Notes: generated by a model not told the origin, from the sequence alone. A stretch of DNA of 64,000 nucleotides from Flavobacterium nackdongense (GCF_004355225.1 NZ_CP037933.1:682001-746000); one strand, 5' to 3'. Positions 1 to 9,470 are shown, counted from the stretch's first letter. Numbers and translations: made by a program.

Positions 1-469
1 CAACAATTCCTGCTCGAACAGGATTCAAATGAATATAATCTAATTTCGACCAAAAGAACTTTTCTGAAAAAATTTCTTCAGGATGATTTCCATATTGCCA
101 AAACTGATATTTTTCATTTCGGCTATGACTTTTACAAGCAAATTCAAAACGTTTCAGCATCCAATCGGCTCTACTTTCTGGTTCTGTTTCTATTTTATTC
201 AAAATGGTCTTTGCGGTAAACTTCTTGAAATCCCGAATCAAATCGGATAATTTACTGTTTTCTGACTGAATGATTAAATGAATGTGATTGGACATAATTA
301 CAAATCCATACAAAATCATTCCTTTGTTTTTTACACAAAAATCCAGACTTTCGATGACGCAATCTTTGTATGTTTTTCTAGAAAAAACATCAACCCAGTC
401 CACAACCGTTGCGGTTATAAAATGCGCTTTGGATTGATCTCGAATTATAAATCCTTCTTTTTCTTTCAT
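1..469 (-). CDS. REP-associated tyrosine transposase (Y1_Tnp, IS200-like), 3' end cut by window edge
   Basis: The frame is open from an ATG at 469 to base 1, giving about 156 residues without a stop; the C-terminus lies outside the window. The HUH motif is clear in 'VIMSNHIHLI', and 'WQYGNHPEEI' and 'YIHLNPVRAGI' are typical of Y1 transposases of the RAYT group. These enzymes nick and rejoin single-stranded DNA at palindromic REP sequences using one tyrosine. The gene is flanked on its 5' side by matching palindromes (485-540 and 1030-1147), as expected for a RAYT and its REPs. The family call is firm; activity cannot be judged because the catalytic tyrosine region is partly outside the window. 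Confidence 0.88.
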   Translation of the reverse strand, partial: MKEKEGFIIRDQSKAHFITATVVDWVDVFSRKTYKDCVIESLDFCVKNKGMILYGFVIMSNHIHLIIQSENSKLSDLIRDFKKFTAKTILNKIETEPESRADWMLKRFEFACKSHSRNEKYQFWQYGNHPEEIFSEKFFWSKLDYIHLNPVRAGIV

Positions 470-484
470 TTTTGTCTTTTTTTA

Positions 485-540
485 AGGTCAGTCTGAGACT
501 GAAAATCACTACCTCAAAGTCGGAGACTTTTCGGAGCACA
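485..540. repeat. REP-like palindrome pair next to the RAYT gene
   Basis: A palindrome (tcagtctgagactga) is followed by a second one (ctcaaagtcggagactttt cggag). The same two modules recur, in other order and orientation, at 1030-1147. Their position beside a RAYT gene suggests they are its REP substrates. Confidence 0.7.
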
Positions 541-617
541 ACTAGTTTTGTTGATATGTTCTTTTTATGGAACACTTCACATAACTGGGTACTCAACGTA
601 TTTGTTTTAAGTTATTC

Positions 618-965
618 TTAATCTATTTTTCCATAATATTGATCAAGATCTTTAAAAAGGTCTATCTTAATATTCCCAAATGAATATAATTTAGTAAAAG
701 AAGAGCCAAACCCTCCTTCCGAAAAGTTATCTGAAATTAATAAAATTCTTGTGCCTCCAAACGACTAATCTAATTTATACTTTCCTTTGCCATAATATCC
801 GCTCGTATAAGTATTGTTATCAAACAGCACTAGTGTATCAGCACTGTCAGGCACTTCTGCGATAGGGTAATCTTTATCATAGTTTATATTAACGTAAACT
901 CCAGTTATCATACTTTTAAAAAAAAAGTGATTGTAGAAAAACGAAATAACAAAGAAAAGAACCAA
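618..965 (-). pseudogene. Small membrane-anchored protein gene interrupted by an in-frame amber codon
   Basis: The minus frame reads a hydrophobic N-terminus ('LVLFFVISFFYNHFF') and then a soluble part ending in 'GKYKLD' at a TAG near 768-770. The same frame continues after the stop for about 49 more sensible codons ('SFGGTRILLISDNFSEGG' ... 'DLFKDLDQYYGKID') to a TAA at 618-620, so the original product was probably near 115-125 residues, with a Tyr codon turned to stop. No ATG lies in frame upstream before a TGA; only TTG at 965 or rarer starts are available, so the 5' end may be damaged too. Function unknown. It lies between two REP clusters. Confidence 0.55.
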
Positions 966-1029
966 ACCTATTATTATTTTTTTTATTTTACATTTTTTAT
1001 TAATCTGTCATTAATTTATAGGTGCCCTG

Positions 1030-1147
1030 CTCCGCAAAGTCTCCGACTTTGAGGATGCATTCGTCAGTCTGTGACTGACATAAAAATTCGTATTAGAGCG
1101 GTTAAAAACCGAAAATCACTACCTCAAAGTCGCAGACTTTGCGGAGC
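1030..1147. repeat. REP cluster (BIME-like), second copy
   Basis: This stretch contains ctccgcaaagtctccgactt, then tcagtctgtgactga, then ctcaaagtcgcagactttg. The first and third modules are inverted copies of one another, and all match the modules at 485-540. This is the arrangement seen in paired REPs mobilised by RAYT transposases. Confidence 0.7.
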
Positions 1148-1160
1148 AAATAAACTGAAA

Positions 1161-2696
1161 CTACCCCAACCAACCATCACGATCCAAACTTCGATACTGA
1201 ATCGCTTCAGCAATGTGGGAGGAAATAACATTTGGAGCAGCTTCTAAATCGGCGATGGTTCTAGCAACTTTCAGTATTCTATCATAAGCACGAGCAGAAA
1301 GATTCAAGCGTTCCATTGCAGTTTTTAATAATTGTTTCGAAACATCATCAAGAACGCAATATTCCCGAATGTGTTTGGTATTCATTTGGGCATTGTAATG
1401 AATGTTTTCCATTTGTACAAAACGTTCCGATTGAATTTCTCTTGCAGCAGTTACTCGTTTTCGAATATCGACACTGCTTTCGGCTTTTTGTTCTTCGGAG
1501 AGTTTTTCGAAAGGAACGGGCGTTACTTCAATATGAATGTCGATTCTATCCAATAAAGGACCAGAAATCTTACTCAAATAGCGTTGCATTTCGTGTGGCG
1601 AAGAAGTTTGTGGCGAATCAGGATCATTAAAAAAACCACTTGGGCTTGGATTCATACTCGCTACTAACATAAAAGACGAAGGATAGGTCACCGTAAACTT
1701 GGCTCTCGAAATGGTCACCTCTCGATCTTCCAAAGGTTGACGCATCACTTCTAGAACCTCTCGTTTGAATTCTGGCAATTCGTCTAGAAACAAAACCCCA
1801 TTGTGTGCCATCGAAATTTCACCCGGTTGCGGATAACTTCCGCCACCAACGAGCGCTACGTTCGAGATGGTATGGTGAGGACTTCTAAAAGGGCGTTGAT
1901 TCATTAAACCCACTTCTTTCAATTTTCCGGCAACACTATGAATTTTTGTAGTTTCTAATGCTTCTCGCAAAGTCATTGGCGGTAAAATGCTTGGTAAACG
2001 TTTGGCAAGCATTGTTTTTCCTGCTCCTGGTGGACCAATCAATATGATGTTATGACCGCCAGCTGCGGCAATTTCCATACACCTTTTTATAGACTCCTGC
2101 CCTTTCACATCGCTAAAATCGAATTCTGGAAAGTCTAAAGTTTTATAAAATTCGGCTCTAGTGTCAATTATTGTGGGTTCTAAAGTTCCTTTTCCTTCAA
2201 AAAAATCTATCACTTGCTGAATATTCTCGACACCATAAACATCTAAACCTGTAACAATGGCAGCTTCTTTTACATTTTGGATGGGAAGAAAAAAACCTTT
2301 GAAACCTTCTTCTTTGGCTTTAATAGCAATCGGCAAAGCCCCACGAATGGGTTGCAAACTGCCGTCCAACGAAAGTTCGCCCATAATGACATATTTGTCA
2401 ATGTCATCGCCTTTAATTTGCCCTGAAGCTATAAGAATTCCAATGGCGAGAGTCAAATCATAAGCCGAACCTTCTTTTCGTAAATCGGCTGGTGCCATAT
2501 TGATGGTAATCTTCTTGCCTGGAAGCTCATAACTATTATTCTTAAGAGCAGCAGCAATTCGATAACTACTTTCTTTAATCGCATTGTCGGGCAATCCCAC
2601 TAAATGATAACCAATTCCTTTATCTATATTGACTTCTACAGTAATGGTGGTGGCTTCGACCCCAAAAACGGCACTTCCAAAAACTTTGACTAGCAT
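1161..2696 (-). CDS. comM: YifB/ComM family AAA ATPase (Mg-chelatase-like)
   Basis: 511 residues, full length for the family. The N-terminal Lon-protease-like domain ('GYHLVGLPDNAIKESSYR', 'APADLRKEGSAYDL') is followed by an AAA domain with Walker A 'GPPGAGKT' near residue 220, Walker B 'LFLDELPEF' and the Mg-chelatase-type motif 'RPFRSPHHTIS'. The end ('LSARAYDRILKVARTIADL') is the usual C-terminal helical part. In naturally competent bacteria ComM is a hexameric branch-migration helicase acting on donor-DNA recombination intermediates; here the role is inferred from family only. It stands alone, with no obvious operon partner. Confidence 0.93.
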   Translation of the reverse strand: MLVKVFGSAVFGVEATTITVEVNIDKGIGYHLVGLPDNAIKESSYRIAAALKNNSYELPGKKITINMAPADLRKEGSAYDLTLAIGILIASGQIKGDDIDKYVIMGELSLDGSLQPIRGALPIAIKAKEEGFKGFFLPIQNVKEAAIVTGLDVYGVENIQQVIDFFEGKGTLEPTIIDTRAEFYKTLDFPEFDFSDVKGQESIKRCMEIAAAGGHNIILIGPPGAGKTMLAKRLPSILPPMTLREALETTKIHSVAGKLKEVGLMNQRPFRSPHHTISNVALVGGGSYPQPGEISMAHNGVLFLDELPEFKREVLEVMRQPLEDREVTISRAKFTVTYPSSFMLVASMNPSPSGFFNDPDSPQTSSPHEMQRYLSKISGPLLDRIDIHIEVTPVPFEKLSEEQKAESSVDIRKRVTAAREIQSERFVQMENIHYNAQMNTKHIREYCVLDDVSKQLLKTAMERLNLSARAYDRILKVARTIADLEAAPNVISSHIAEAIQYRSLDRDGWLG

Positions 2697-2786
2697 AATT
2701 GTAAAATTAAAAATCTAAATTTAATCTAAATTTCCTTTCAAAATAAAAAATCTTTTAAGAATAAAACAATTTAGCCTTTAACTCCT

Positions 2787-3767
2787 TTACCTAGGATATT
2801 CCAAACCGATTTGATTTCGAACCTGATCCACTATTTTAATAAGATCCAAACTGTTTTGGTGTGACCAAAGAGAACTCTCTATTCTGTTTTCTTTAATACA
2901 CTGATGACATTCTTCAATTTCATAAGTAAAACCTTTGCCTTTGGTAGGCAATAAAATTTCTTCTTCTTGATCCCCGACATTTAAAGTATAGGATTGAGCT
3001 TCATGCCAAAGCGTATTCAAATTAATTCTCCCTTTGGTACCATTTATAGTAGCTTCAATATTGGATGTCGACACAAAACTCGAATGCAAAATAGCTTGTG
3101 CATTTTCGTATTGCAAAATCATCGAAGTTTGCAAATCGGCACCTGTTTGATGAAAATTAGATTTAGCCAAAATTTCAATAGGAATTCCCAAAACCATATA
3201 ACACAGAAACAAGGGATAAACGCCAATATCCAATAGAGAACCTCCACCAAGATTCATATCGGTTTTTCTGTTGCCAATGCCATCAAGGTTGTCAGCATAA
3301 AAAGCAAAATCAGCATTGATGTATTTCACTTCGCCTATTTCACCCTTTTTAATTATTGAAAAAGCTTCCCGAAAAGAAGGATTAAATCGGGTCCAAAAAG
3401 CTTCCATAAAAAATTTAGTATTGACCTTCGAGGCAGTAATCATTTGAAAAGCATCGCCATAATTCAAGGCAATTGGTTTTTCGCAAAGTATGTGCTTATT
3501 ATTTTGCAAGGCTTGTATCGTCAAGTCCGCGTGGGAAGAATGTGGTGTGGCAATATATAAAATATCAATTTCAGGGTCGTTGATTATGGCGTCATATGTA
3601 GAATACGCTTTTTTGCATTGGTATCTTTTGGCAAATTCTTTTGATTTCTCAGCATCTCTTGATGCTACAGCGAAAAGTTCGGCAGCTTCAATTAACATTA
3701 AATCGTTGGCAAATTTATGAGCAATATTGCCCAAACCGATGATCCCCCATTTTATTTTATCTTTCAT
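2787..3767 (-). CDS. Gfo/Idh/MocA family NAD(P)-dependent oxidoreductase
   Basis: About 326 residues. The N-terminal Rossmann motif 'WGIIGLGNIAHKFANDL' binds NAD(P); 'CEKPIALN' near residue 95 is the EKP signature of the family, with the catalytic lysine in it, and 'GGSLLDIGVYPLFL' lies in the C-terminal sheet domain. Members oxidise or reduce sugars, inositols or dihydrodiols (the closest in style are trans-1,2-dihydrobenzenediol dehydrogenase-like proteins). The substrate cannot be told from sequence. I prefer the ATG at 3767 ('MKDKIKWG') over an upstream ATG at 3785, because the glycine motif normally starts within about 10 residues of the start. Confidence 0.85.
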   Translation of the reverse strand: MKDKIKWGIIGLGNIAHKFANDLMLIEAAELFAVASRDAEKSKEFAKRYQCKKAYSTYDAIINDPEIDILYIATPHSSHADLTIQALQNNKHILCEKPIALNYGDAFQMITASKVNTKFFMEAFWTRFNPSFREAFSIIKKGEIGEVKYINADFAFYADNLDGIGNRKTDMNLGGGSLLDIGVYPLFLCYMVLGIPIEILAKSNFHQTGADLQTSMILQYENAQAILHSSFVSTSNIEATINGTKGRINLNTLWHEAQSYTLNVGDQEEEILLPTKGKGFTYEIEECHQCIKENRIESSLWSHQNSLDLIKIVDQVRNQIGLEYPR

Positions 3768-3967
3768 TTTATTTAATTTAAACAACAGAGCTTATTTACT
3801 TTTTTACCGCTACAACTCAAAATTAGCAATTCCTTTCAAATATACATTTTCTGTTAATTTATAAGTGCAAAGCAAATTGAAAAAAAGATAAAAATAACCG
3901 CTAAAATAGCGCAATTTTTACTAATTCGTAAAAATTTGCCCCAAATGAAAATTACTTCGAGTATATG

Positions 3968-3998
3968 TTTGTATTCCCATAAATATTAATTTACTTTG
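3968..3998 (+). promoter_or_regulatory. Predicted housekeeping promoter for the epimerase-PLP enzyme operon
   Basis: TTTG at 3968-3971, exactly 19 bases, then TTACTTTG at 3991-3998, matching the Bacteroidota consensus TTTG-N19-TAnnTTTG at 11 of 12 informative spacing and base positions. The start codon follows 38 bases later. Confidence 0.6.
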
Positions 3999-4036
3999 TT
4001 ATAAATTTAACAATTAGCTAACAATAAGTCATAAAA

Positions 4037-5050
4037 ATGAAATTAATTATCCGAACCTACAACCTTAAATTAAAACATCCATTTACCATTTCTCGTGAAA
4101 CGCATACCATACAACCGTCGTTAATAGTCGAATTACAGAGCGAAGGCTATTCCGGCTTTGGCGAAGCCACCTCCAATCCCTATTATAAAATTACAGTGGA
4201 TTCGATGAAGGCCAATTTAGAAAAAATCATTCCATTCATCGAAAGTGTTACCAATGAAACTCCTGAAGAATTTTGGCAAAAAGCGCATCAATTTTTGCAG
4301 CACGATATGTTCGCGCTTTGTGCTTTAGATTTGGCGTACAATGATTGGTATGCCAGAAAACAAGCCAAAAAACTATACGAATTATGGGGTTATTCAACCG
4401 ATAAAAACCCAATGACCGATTATACAATTGGAATAGACAGCATCGAGAAAATGGTGTCGAAGATGAAAGAATTGCCCTGGCCAATCTATAAAATCAAGTT
4501 GGGAACCAAAGAAGATATCGCCATTGTTACCGAACTAAGGAAGCACACCAACGCTATTTTTAGAATTGATGCCAATTGCGGTTGGACGGTCGATGAAGCA
4601 CTACATAATGCAATTGAATTGAAAAAATTAGGCGTTGAATTCTTAGAACAGCCACTGAAAGCGGACAATTGGGAAGGTCACAAACAATTATTCGAAAATT
4701 CAGTTTTACCTATTATCGCTGATGAAAGTTGTATTGTGGAAGAAGATGTGGCCAAATGTCATAACCATTTTCACGGTGTCAATGTCAAATTAGTAAAATG
4801 CGGCGGACTGACTCCAGCCAGAAGAATGATTTCGCAAGCCAAAAAACTGGGAATGAAAACGATGGTGGGTTGTATGACCGAATCTACCGTAGGAATTTCA
4901 GCCATTGCCCATTTATTACCCGAATTAGACTTTGTCGATATGGATGGCGGATTATTATTGGCCGAAGACATTGCCACGGGAATTACGCTAAACGATGGGG
5001 TAATTCAATACTCGGACTTGCACGGCACAGGAGTAACTTTAATCTCCTAA
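4037..5050 (+). CDS. Dipeptide epimerase (L-Ala-D/L-Glu epimerase type, enolase superfamily)
   Basis: 337 residues, typical length. Enolase-superfamily layout: N-terminal capping domain ('FGEATSNPYY'), then a barrel with the 'KIKLG' lysine pair near residues 152-154, metal ligands in 'RIDANCGWT', 'EFLEQPL' and 'IADESC', and the opposite catalytic lysine in 'NVKLVKCGG'. These enzymes interconvert L-Ala-D-Glu and L-Ala-L-Glu (or other dipeptides) and usually serve recycling of murein peptides. The next gene starts 3 bases after the stop, so they are co-transcribed. Substrate specificity is inferred from family only. Confidence 0.88.
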   Translation: MKLIIRTYNLKLKHPFTISRETHTIQPSLIVELQSEGYSGFGEATSNPYYKITVDSMKANLEKIIPFIESVTNETPEEFWQKAHQFLQHDMFALCALDLAYNDWYARKQAKKLYELWGYSTDKNPMTDYTIGIDSIEKMVSKMKELPWPIYKIKLGTKEDIAIVTELRKHTNAIFRIDANCGWTVDEALHNAIELKKLGVEFLEQPLKADNWEGHKQLFENSVLPIIADESCIVEEDVAKCHNHFHGVNVKLVKCGGLTPARRMISQAKKLGMKTMVGCMTESTVGISAIAHLLPELDFVDMDGGLLLAEDIATGITLNDGVIQYSDLHGTGVTLIS

Positions 5051-5053
5051 ATA

Positions 5054-6058
5054 ATGGTTGTAGATGCATTTCCAGACCGAAAAATACTAGTAAACGGGGT
5101 TGAATATCTCTATTTTGGTGGAACCAATTATTTGGGAATGACTACCAATGCTGAGTTTCAAACTATTTTATTCGAAAGCATCCAAAAATGGGGAACCGGA
5201 TATGGAAGTTCACGCAATTCAAATATTAAACTGTCTATTTATGAAACTGCCGAAAAATTATTAGCAAAAAATTTAAATTCCGAGGCCGCGTTGGCAGTTT
5301 CGTCGGGAATGTTGGCGGGAAAATTAGTGGTGGAATATCTATCGAAAACCACCGACGCCCTCTTTCATTTTCCCGATGCACATCCGGCATTAATGCATCC
5401 GTCGAGTTTGCCTCTACTGGTTAACGGCGAATTGAACGCTCAACTATTCGATAAAAGCTTTTCAAAAATCACTATTTTAACAGATGCGGTACCTTCACAA
5501 TATGTCGAACCCATCGATTTGGATATTTTGCTTAACGTTCCGAAAGAAATTCAAATTGAATTAGTCATAGACGAATCAAATAGTTTTGGAATCCTTGAAA
5601 ACCATTGGCAAAACGCTTTAAAGAAAGAAAATATCAATATCATCAAAGTGGCATCTTTAGGAAAAGCCATTGGGATTTCAGGTGGTGTGATAGCCGGAAA
5701 CCAATCATTTGTTAGCGAAATTCGGAACCAAGATTGTTTTATTGGCGCGGCAGGAATGAATCCCGCCTTTTTGGAAACCTATGTGAAGGCGCAAGCCATT
5801 TATCATTCGCAAAAGCAAAAATTAGAACAAAACCTGAACTATATTAAGAATTATTTTTGGAATAACGAAGCCTTTACGTTTCATCCCTCCTATCCGATAA
5901 TTTATTTTGATGACGCCCTGCTATCAAAAAAATTATTTTCGAATAAAATCATTACGACTTCTTTCAAATACACCAATGAGTCCGGAATACTCAGTCGCAT
6001 TGTGATAACTTCCAATCATACAATCGAAGATTTGACTCAACTTATGGCTATTTTATAG
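5054..6058 (+). CDS. PLP-dependent alpha-oxoamine synthase-like / fold-type I enzyme
   Basis: 334 residues, about 50 shorter than 8-amino-7-oxononanoate synthase (BioF) but of the same fold: 'YGSSRNSN' near residue 54 (glycine-rich acyl-site region), 'DESNSFGILE' near 177 (PLP-ring aspartate) and 'KVASLGKAIGISGGVIAG' near residue 204 with the Schiff-base lysine. It lacks the usual N-terminal helix, starting almost directly with 'YLYFGGTNYLGM'. It is translated with the dipeptide epimerase, suggesting use of a dipeptide-derived amino acid. The exact reaction is unknown; aminotransferase activity is possible. Confidence 0.7.
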   Translation: MVVDAFPDRKILVNGVEYLYFGGTNYLGMTTNAEFQTILFESIQKWGTGYGSSRNSNIKLSIYETAEKLLAKNLNSEAALAVSSGMLAGKLVVEYLSKTTDALFHFPDAHPALMHPSSLPLLVNGELNAQLFDKSFSKITILTDAVPSQYVEPIDLDILLNVPKEIQIELVIDESNSFGILENHWQNALKKENINIIKVASLGKAIGISGGVIAGNQSFVSEIRNQDCFIGAAGMNPAFLETYVKAQAIYHSQKQKLEQNLNYIKNYFWNNEAFTFHPSYPIIYFDDALLSKKLFSNKIITTSFKYTNESGILSRIVITSNHTIEDLTQLMAIL

Positions 6059-6242
6059 TATTTTAATTTAAATCTATCGTTAACAAATCATAAATTAAAA
6101 TTAAATTTTATCTTTTACCCTTAATTTTTTAGGGGTTAAAATACATATTTGATAAAAATGATATTCAAAGTTATATTTTTTATGGGGGGTATTACAAGAT
6201 TTAATACTTTTATCGAAAATTATAACTAAAAAAACTAAAATT

Positions 6243-7568
6243 ATGCGAAAGATTATTTTAAGTGTGATTCTCATCACAATTCTGGTACTATCCGTTTTTT
6301 CAATTTATTTATTCCCTGAATCTACAGCGCTGGGTGCTCACGTAGTCGAGCTAAAATTAGACACTGGCGATACCGCTTGGATGTTGTGCGCTACCGGTCT
6401 GGTTTTGTTAATGACACCAGGTTTAGGATTCTTCTACGGTGGAATGGTAGGTAAAAAAAATGTAATTAGTACCGTTCTTCAAAGTTTTATAGCAATGGTC
6501 ATCGTTACTGTTCTATGGGTTGTTGTTGGATTCGGATTGTGTTTTGGCCCAACTGTAGGCAATATTATTGGAGATCCCACATCAAATATGTTTTTTAACG
6601 GAGTAAACTCCACCACAGCTTGGGAATTAGCCCCAACTATTCCTTTTATTCTCTTTGCTTTATTTCAAGCAAAATTCGCCATCATTACACCTGCATTAAT
6701 TACAGGAGCCTTTGCAGAACGTGTTCGTTTCTGGGCCTATATGTTGTTTATGGTTTTGTTCATTATTTTCATTTATTCACCATTATGTCATATGACTTGG
6801 CATCCTGATGGTTTATTCTTCGGATGGGGAGTATTGGATTTCGCTGGAGGAACAGTAGTACACATGAGTGCTGGTTGGGCTGCTCTTGCAGGAGCGATGT
6901 TCTTAGGAAAAAGAAAAGTTCAAAAAACAAATCCTGCTCGTATTACTTATGTATTATTAGGCACAGGTTTATTATGGTTCGGCTGGTTTGGTTTCAATGC
7001 AGGTTCTGCTGTTGGTTCAAACGGCCTAGCTGCTCAAGCGTTAGGAACAACAACTGTGGCCGCTGCTGCTGCTGCAATGGGTTGGGTATTCTTGGATAAA
7101 ATTTTAGGACACAAATTATCCGCTATGGGAGCTTGTATCGGAGCTGTTGTAGGTTTGGTTGCTGTAACTCCTGCTGCAGGTTTTGTAACAATCCCTTCTG
7201 CTTTAGCGATTGGTCTTATTGCCAGTATCGTGAGCAACCTTGTAGTGAGTAAATTCCCTAAAGGAAAAATTGATGATGCTTTGGATGTATTCGCTTGTCA
7301 CGGTGTTGGCGGTATGGTGGGTATGCTTTTGACTGGTGTTTTTGCCTCAAAATCAGTAAACGCAATTGTAGGTGACAACCAAGGTTTAATCTACGGTGAT
7401 GCCACTTTGTTTTTAATTCAATTGAAAGCATTAGTTATCGTATCTATATTCGCTTTCTGTGCTTCTTATGCTTTATTCTTCATTGTAAACAAAATTACTC
7501 CATTACGAGTTTCTGAAGAAAAAGAAGAATTAGGATTAGACATTTCTCAACACGGAGAATACCTATAA
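6243..7568 (+). CDS. amtB: Ammonium transporter (Amt/MEP/Rh family)
   Basis: 441 residues with a signal-like N-terminal helix and about 11 membrane segments. Family motifs: 'MTPGLGFFYGGMV', 'VHMSAGWAALAG' (first pore histidine), 'WFGWFGFNAGSA' and 'FACHGVGGMVGMLL' (second pore histidine). It forms trimers in the inner membrane that conduct ammonia/ammonium. No glnK-like PII gene is adjacent on either side, unlike many Amt loci. A run of six G lies about 55 bases upstream; I see no sigma-54 site. A strong hairpin terminator follows. Confidence 0.95.
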   Translation: MRKIILSVILITILVLSVFSIYLFPESTALGAHVVELKLDTGDTAWMLCATGLVLLMTPGLGFFYGGMVGKKNVISTVLQSFIAMVIVTVLWVVVGFGLCFGPTVGNIIGDPTSNMFFNGVNSTTAWELAPTIPFILFALFQAKFAIITPALITGAFAERVRFWAYMLFMVLFIIFIYSPLCHMTWHPDGLFFGWGVLDFAGGTVVHMSAGWAALAGAMFLGKRKVQKTNPARITYVLLGTGLLWFGWFGFNAGSAVGSNGLAAQALGTTTVAAAAAAMGWVFLDKILGHKLSAMGACIGAVVGLVAVTPAAGFVTIPSALAIGLIASIVSNLVVSKFPKGKIDDALDVFACHGVGGMVGMLLTGVFASKSVNAIVGDNQGLIYGDATLFLIQLKALVIVSIFAFCASYALFFIVNKITPLRVSEEKEELGLDISQHGEYL

Positions 7569-7591
7569 TAAAACCATTTAATTAATTTTTG

Positions 7592-7628
7592 AAACACGCT
7601 AGGAATTCGTTTTTAGCGTGTTTTTTTT
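7592..7628 (+). terminator. Rho-independent terminator of amtB
   Basis: Stem aaacacgcta / tagcgtgttt with a 12-base loop followed by a T tract, 24 bases after the amtB stop codon. Confidence 0.85.
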
Positions 7629-7785
7629 ATATAATAAATTGCTGTGATAGTGCCAAATCATACTAATATAGCCAGCATTAAAAATTGTAGAACATCCGAC
7701 TGGTAATCGCTTTAAATAGTGACTATTCCCTTTAGAATTTTAGCCTTCAATTCGTTTACAGCGGTATATCTTCAAAGGAATCTTA

Positions 7786-7824
7786 AAAGAAAAAGCCGCA
7801 TATTCAAACTAGAATTGCGGCTTT
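7786..7824 (-). terminator. Rho-independent terminator of purC
   Basis: Read on the minus strand: aaagccgca, a 15-base loop, tgcggcttt, then a T-rich tail (tttcttttaa), 20 bases past the purC stop. Confidence 0.8.
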
Positions 7825-7844
7825 CTTATTATAAATTTTGGTAA

Positions 7845-8795
7845 CTATCTATTCGCGAGATACTCCAAAACATTTTTTTCGATTCGTTCGTTGATATTAG
7901 AAATATCAGCTTTTACAAATTTTTCTCCTAAGATGTTTTCGTATAATTCGATATATCTTTCCGAAACGGTTTCGATATATTCGTCCGTCATATTCGGGAT
8001 TTGTTGCCCTTCCTGTCCTTGAAAACCATTTTCGATCAACCAACGACGTACAAATTCTTTCGACAATTGTTTTTGCTCTTCAGCTCGATCTTGTCTTTCT
8101 TGATAGCCCTCTGAATAGAAATAACGAGAAGAATCCGGCGTGTGAATTTCATCAATCAGCACAATAACACCGTCTTTGGTTTTGCCAAATTCATATTTGG
8201 TATCTACCAAAATCAATCCGCGACTGGCTGCAATTTCGGTTCCTCTTTGAAATAAAGCGCGCGTATATTTTTCTAAAACCAAATAATCTTCTTCTGTAAC
8301 AATCCCTTTCGATAATATATCCTCACGTGAAATATCCTCATCGTGCGAACCATTATCGGCTTTGGTAGTAGGTGTGATGATAGGCTCTGGAAATTTGTCG
8401 TTTTCCTTCAATCCTTCGGCCATAGTTACACCACAAATTTGTCTTCTTCCTGCAGCGTATTCCCGAGCAGCGTGACCTGAAACATAGCCCCGAATCACCA
8501 TTTCCACCTTAAAAGGCTCACACAAATGACCAACAGCCACGTTTGGATCTGGAGTAGCAATTAACCAATTGGGAACAATATCTTGAGTCATTTCCATAAA
8601 TTGCGTAGCAATTTGATTCAGGATTTGACCTTTATAGGGAATCCCCTTTGGTAAAACCACATCAAAAGCCGAAAGCCTATCGGTAGCCACCATCACCAAA
8701 AGTTCATCATTGATATTGTAAACTTCTCTTACTTTACCTCTATATACTGACTTTTGGTTGGGAAAATTGAAATGCGTTGTAGTGATTGTGTTCAT
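7845..8795 (-). CDS. purC: Phosphoribosylaminoimidazole-succinocarboxamide synthase
   Basis: 316 residues, the longer SAICAR synthetase form. It condenses CAIR with aspartate, using ATP, in purine synthesis. Motifs: '[11 protein letters not shown]' (ATP loop), '[19 protein letters not shown]', '[16 protein letters not shown]', '[12 protein letters not shown]', '[10 protein letters not shown]', and '[14 protein letters not shown]' near the C-terminal third. Start ATG at 8795 gives the expected N-terminus. It is monocistronic: own terminator at 7786-7824 and own predicted promoter at 8820-8851. Confidence 0.96.
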   Translation of the reverse strand: MNTITTTHFNFPNQKSVYRGKVREVYNINDELLVMVATDRLSAFDVVLPKGIPYKGQILNQIATQFMEMTQDIVPNWLIATPDPNVAVGHLCEPFKVEMVIRGYVSGHAAREYAAGRRQICGVTMAEGLKENDKFPEPIITPTTKADNGSHDEDISREDILSKGIVTEEDYLVLEKYTRALFQRGTEIAASRGLILVDTKYEFGKTKDGVIVLIDEIHTPDSSRYFYSEGYQERQDRAEEQKQLSKEFVRRWLIENGFQGQEGQQIPNMTDEYIETVSERYIELYENILGEKFVKADISNINERIEKNVLEYLANR

Positions 8796-8819
8796 TGTTG
8801 TTGGGTTGTTTTAAGAATG

Positions 8820-8851
8820 CAAATTTAGAATTAAATAATACAGAACGCAAG
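8820..8851 (-). promoter_or_regulatory. Predicted promoter of purC
   Basis: On the minus strand, CTTG (8851-8848), 20 bases, then TAAATTTG (8827-8820), a full TAnnTTTG -7 box; the start codon follows 24 bases later. The -33 half is weak. Confidence 0.45.
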
Positions 8852-8866
8852 GAAAAAAGCCTGGTT

Positions 8867-9445
8867 CTATTTACAATTCAAAAGCCCTTTTCCAGATGAT
8901 TTGATAGTCCCTTTCAATGCAGTCAAAGAAGTTTCTTTTAGCAATTGCACTTTTTGAATGGGAAAAATAAAAATTTCACGACTACCTGAATTGGATTCTA
9001 TAGCAACAACTGCATTATCGAGATCATCTTGCTCGATCAAAAAACCCGGTTGCCGATACTCTTCGAATTGGACCAAAACTGGCACATCCGTTTCTATTTT
9101 TGGCTTTTTAATAAGTTGGCTTTTAGCGGTTTCTTTATGCTTTTCATATCCTGGAATGATCTCTTTCAGTTTTTCATCTATTCCATCGCTTAACCTTTTT
9201 AAAAATGTAAGTCGAACCAGATACCCACAGATATAAACAAACACCAACAAAATCAATGCCCCAACAAAATTTGCAGCATTAGGACCCAGGATTCCGTCCA
9301 AACCAAATATTTTGGAAATATCCTTACCAAATTTGGCGAAAATACCAAACACTTTTTGAATTAAAACCAATACAATCAAAACAGGCATTAAGAATAAAAT
9401 ACCTGAAATACAATTTTGTTTGATTTTTTGAAAATAGATATTCAT
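8867..9445 (-). CDS. DUF502 family membrane protein
   Basis: 192 residues with two membrane segments (about residues 14-36 'GILFLMPVLIVLVLIQKVF' and 57-80 'FVGALILLVFVYICGYLV') and a C-terminal soluble beta domain ('EYRQPGFLIEQ', 'IFIFPIQKVQLL'). This matches DUF502, a widespread family with no settled function in bacteria. It lies 25 bases downstream of the HAD phosphatase gene on the same strand, so the two probably form an operon. The C-terminus is a little divergent from the usual 'PTTPNPTSG' type. Confidence 0.7.
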   Translation of the reverse strand: MNIYFQKIKQNCISGILFLMPVLIVLVLIQKVFGIFAKFGKDISKIFGLDGILGPNAANFVGALILLVFVYICGYLVRLTFLKRLSDGIDEKLKEIIPGYEKHKETAKSQLIKKPKIETDVPVLVQFEEYRQPGFLIEQDDLDNAVVAIESNSGSREIFIFPIQKVQLLKETSLTALKGTIKSSGKGLLNCK

Positions 9446-9470
9446 AGATTTACTTTTTAAAAATTAATTC

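Noticed and set aside
278..596. Short ORFs on both strands around the RAYT start
   Set aside because: They are shadows of the minus-strand transposase or of REP palindromes.
4248..5103. ORFs opposite or shifted to the epimerase gene
   Set aside because: Cysteine-rich or low-complexity translations without start signals; overlapped by a clear enolase-family gene.
6180..6190. G-run upstream of amtB as part of a sigma-54 (nitrogen) promoter
   Set aside because: The TGGCAC-N5-TTGC core is absent and the phylum uses the TTTG/TAnnTTTG type.
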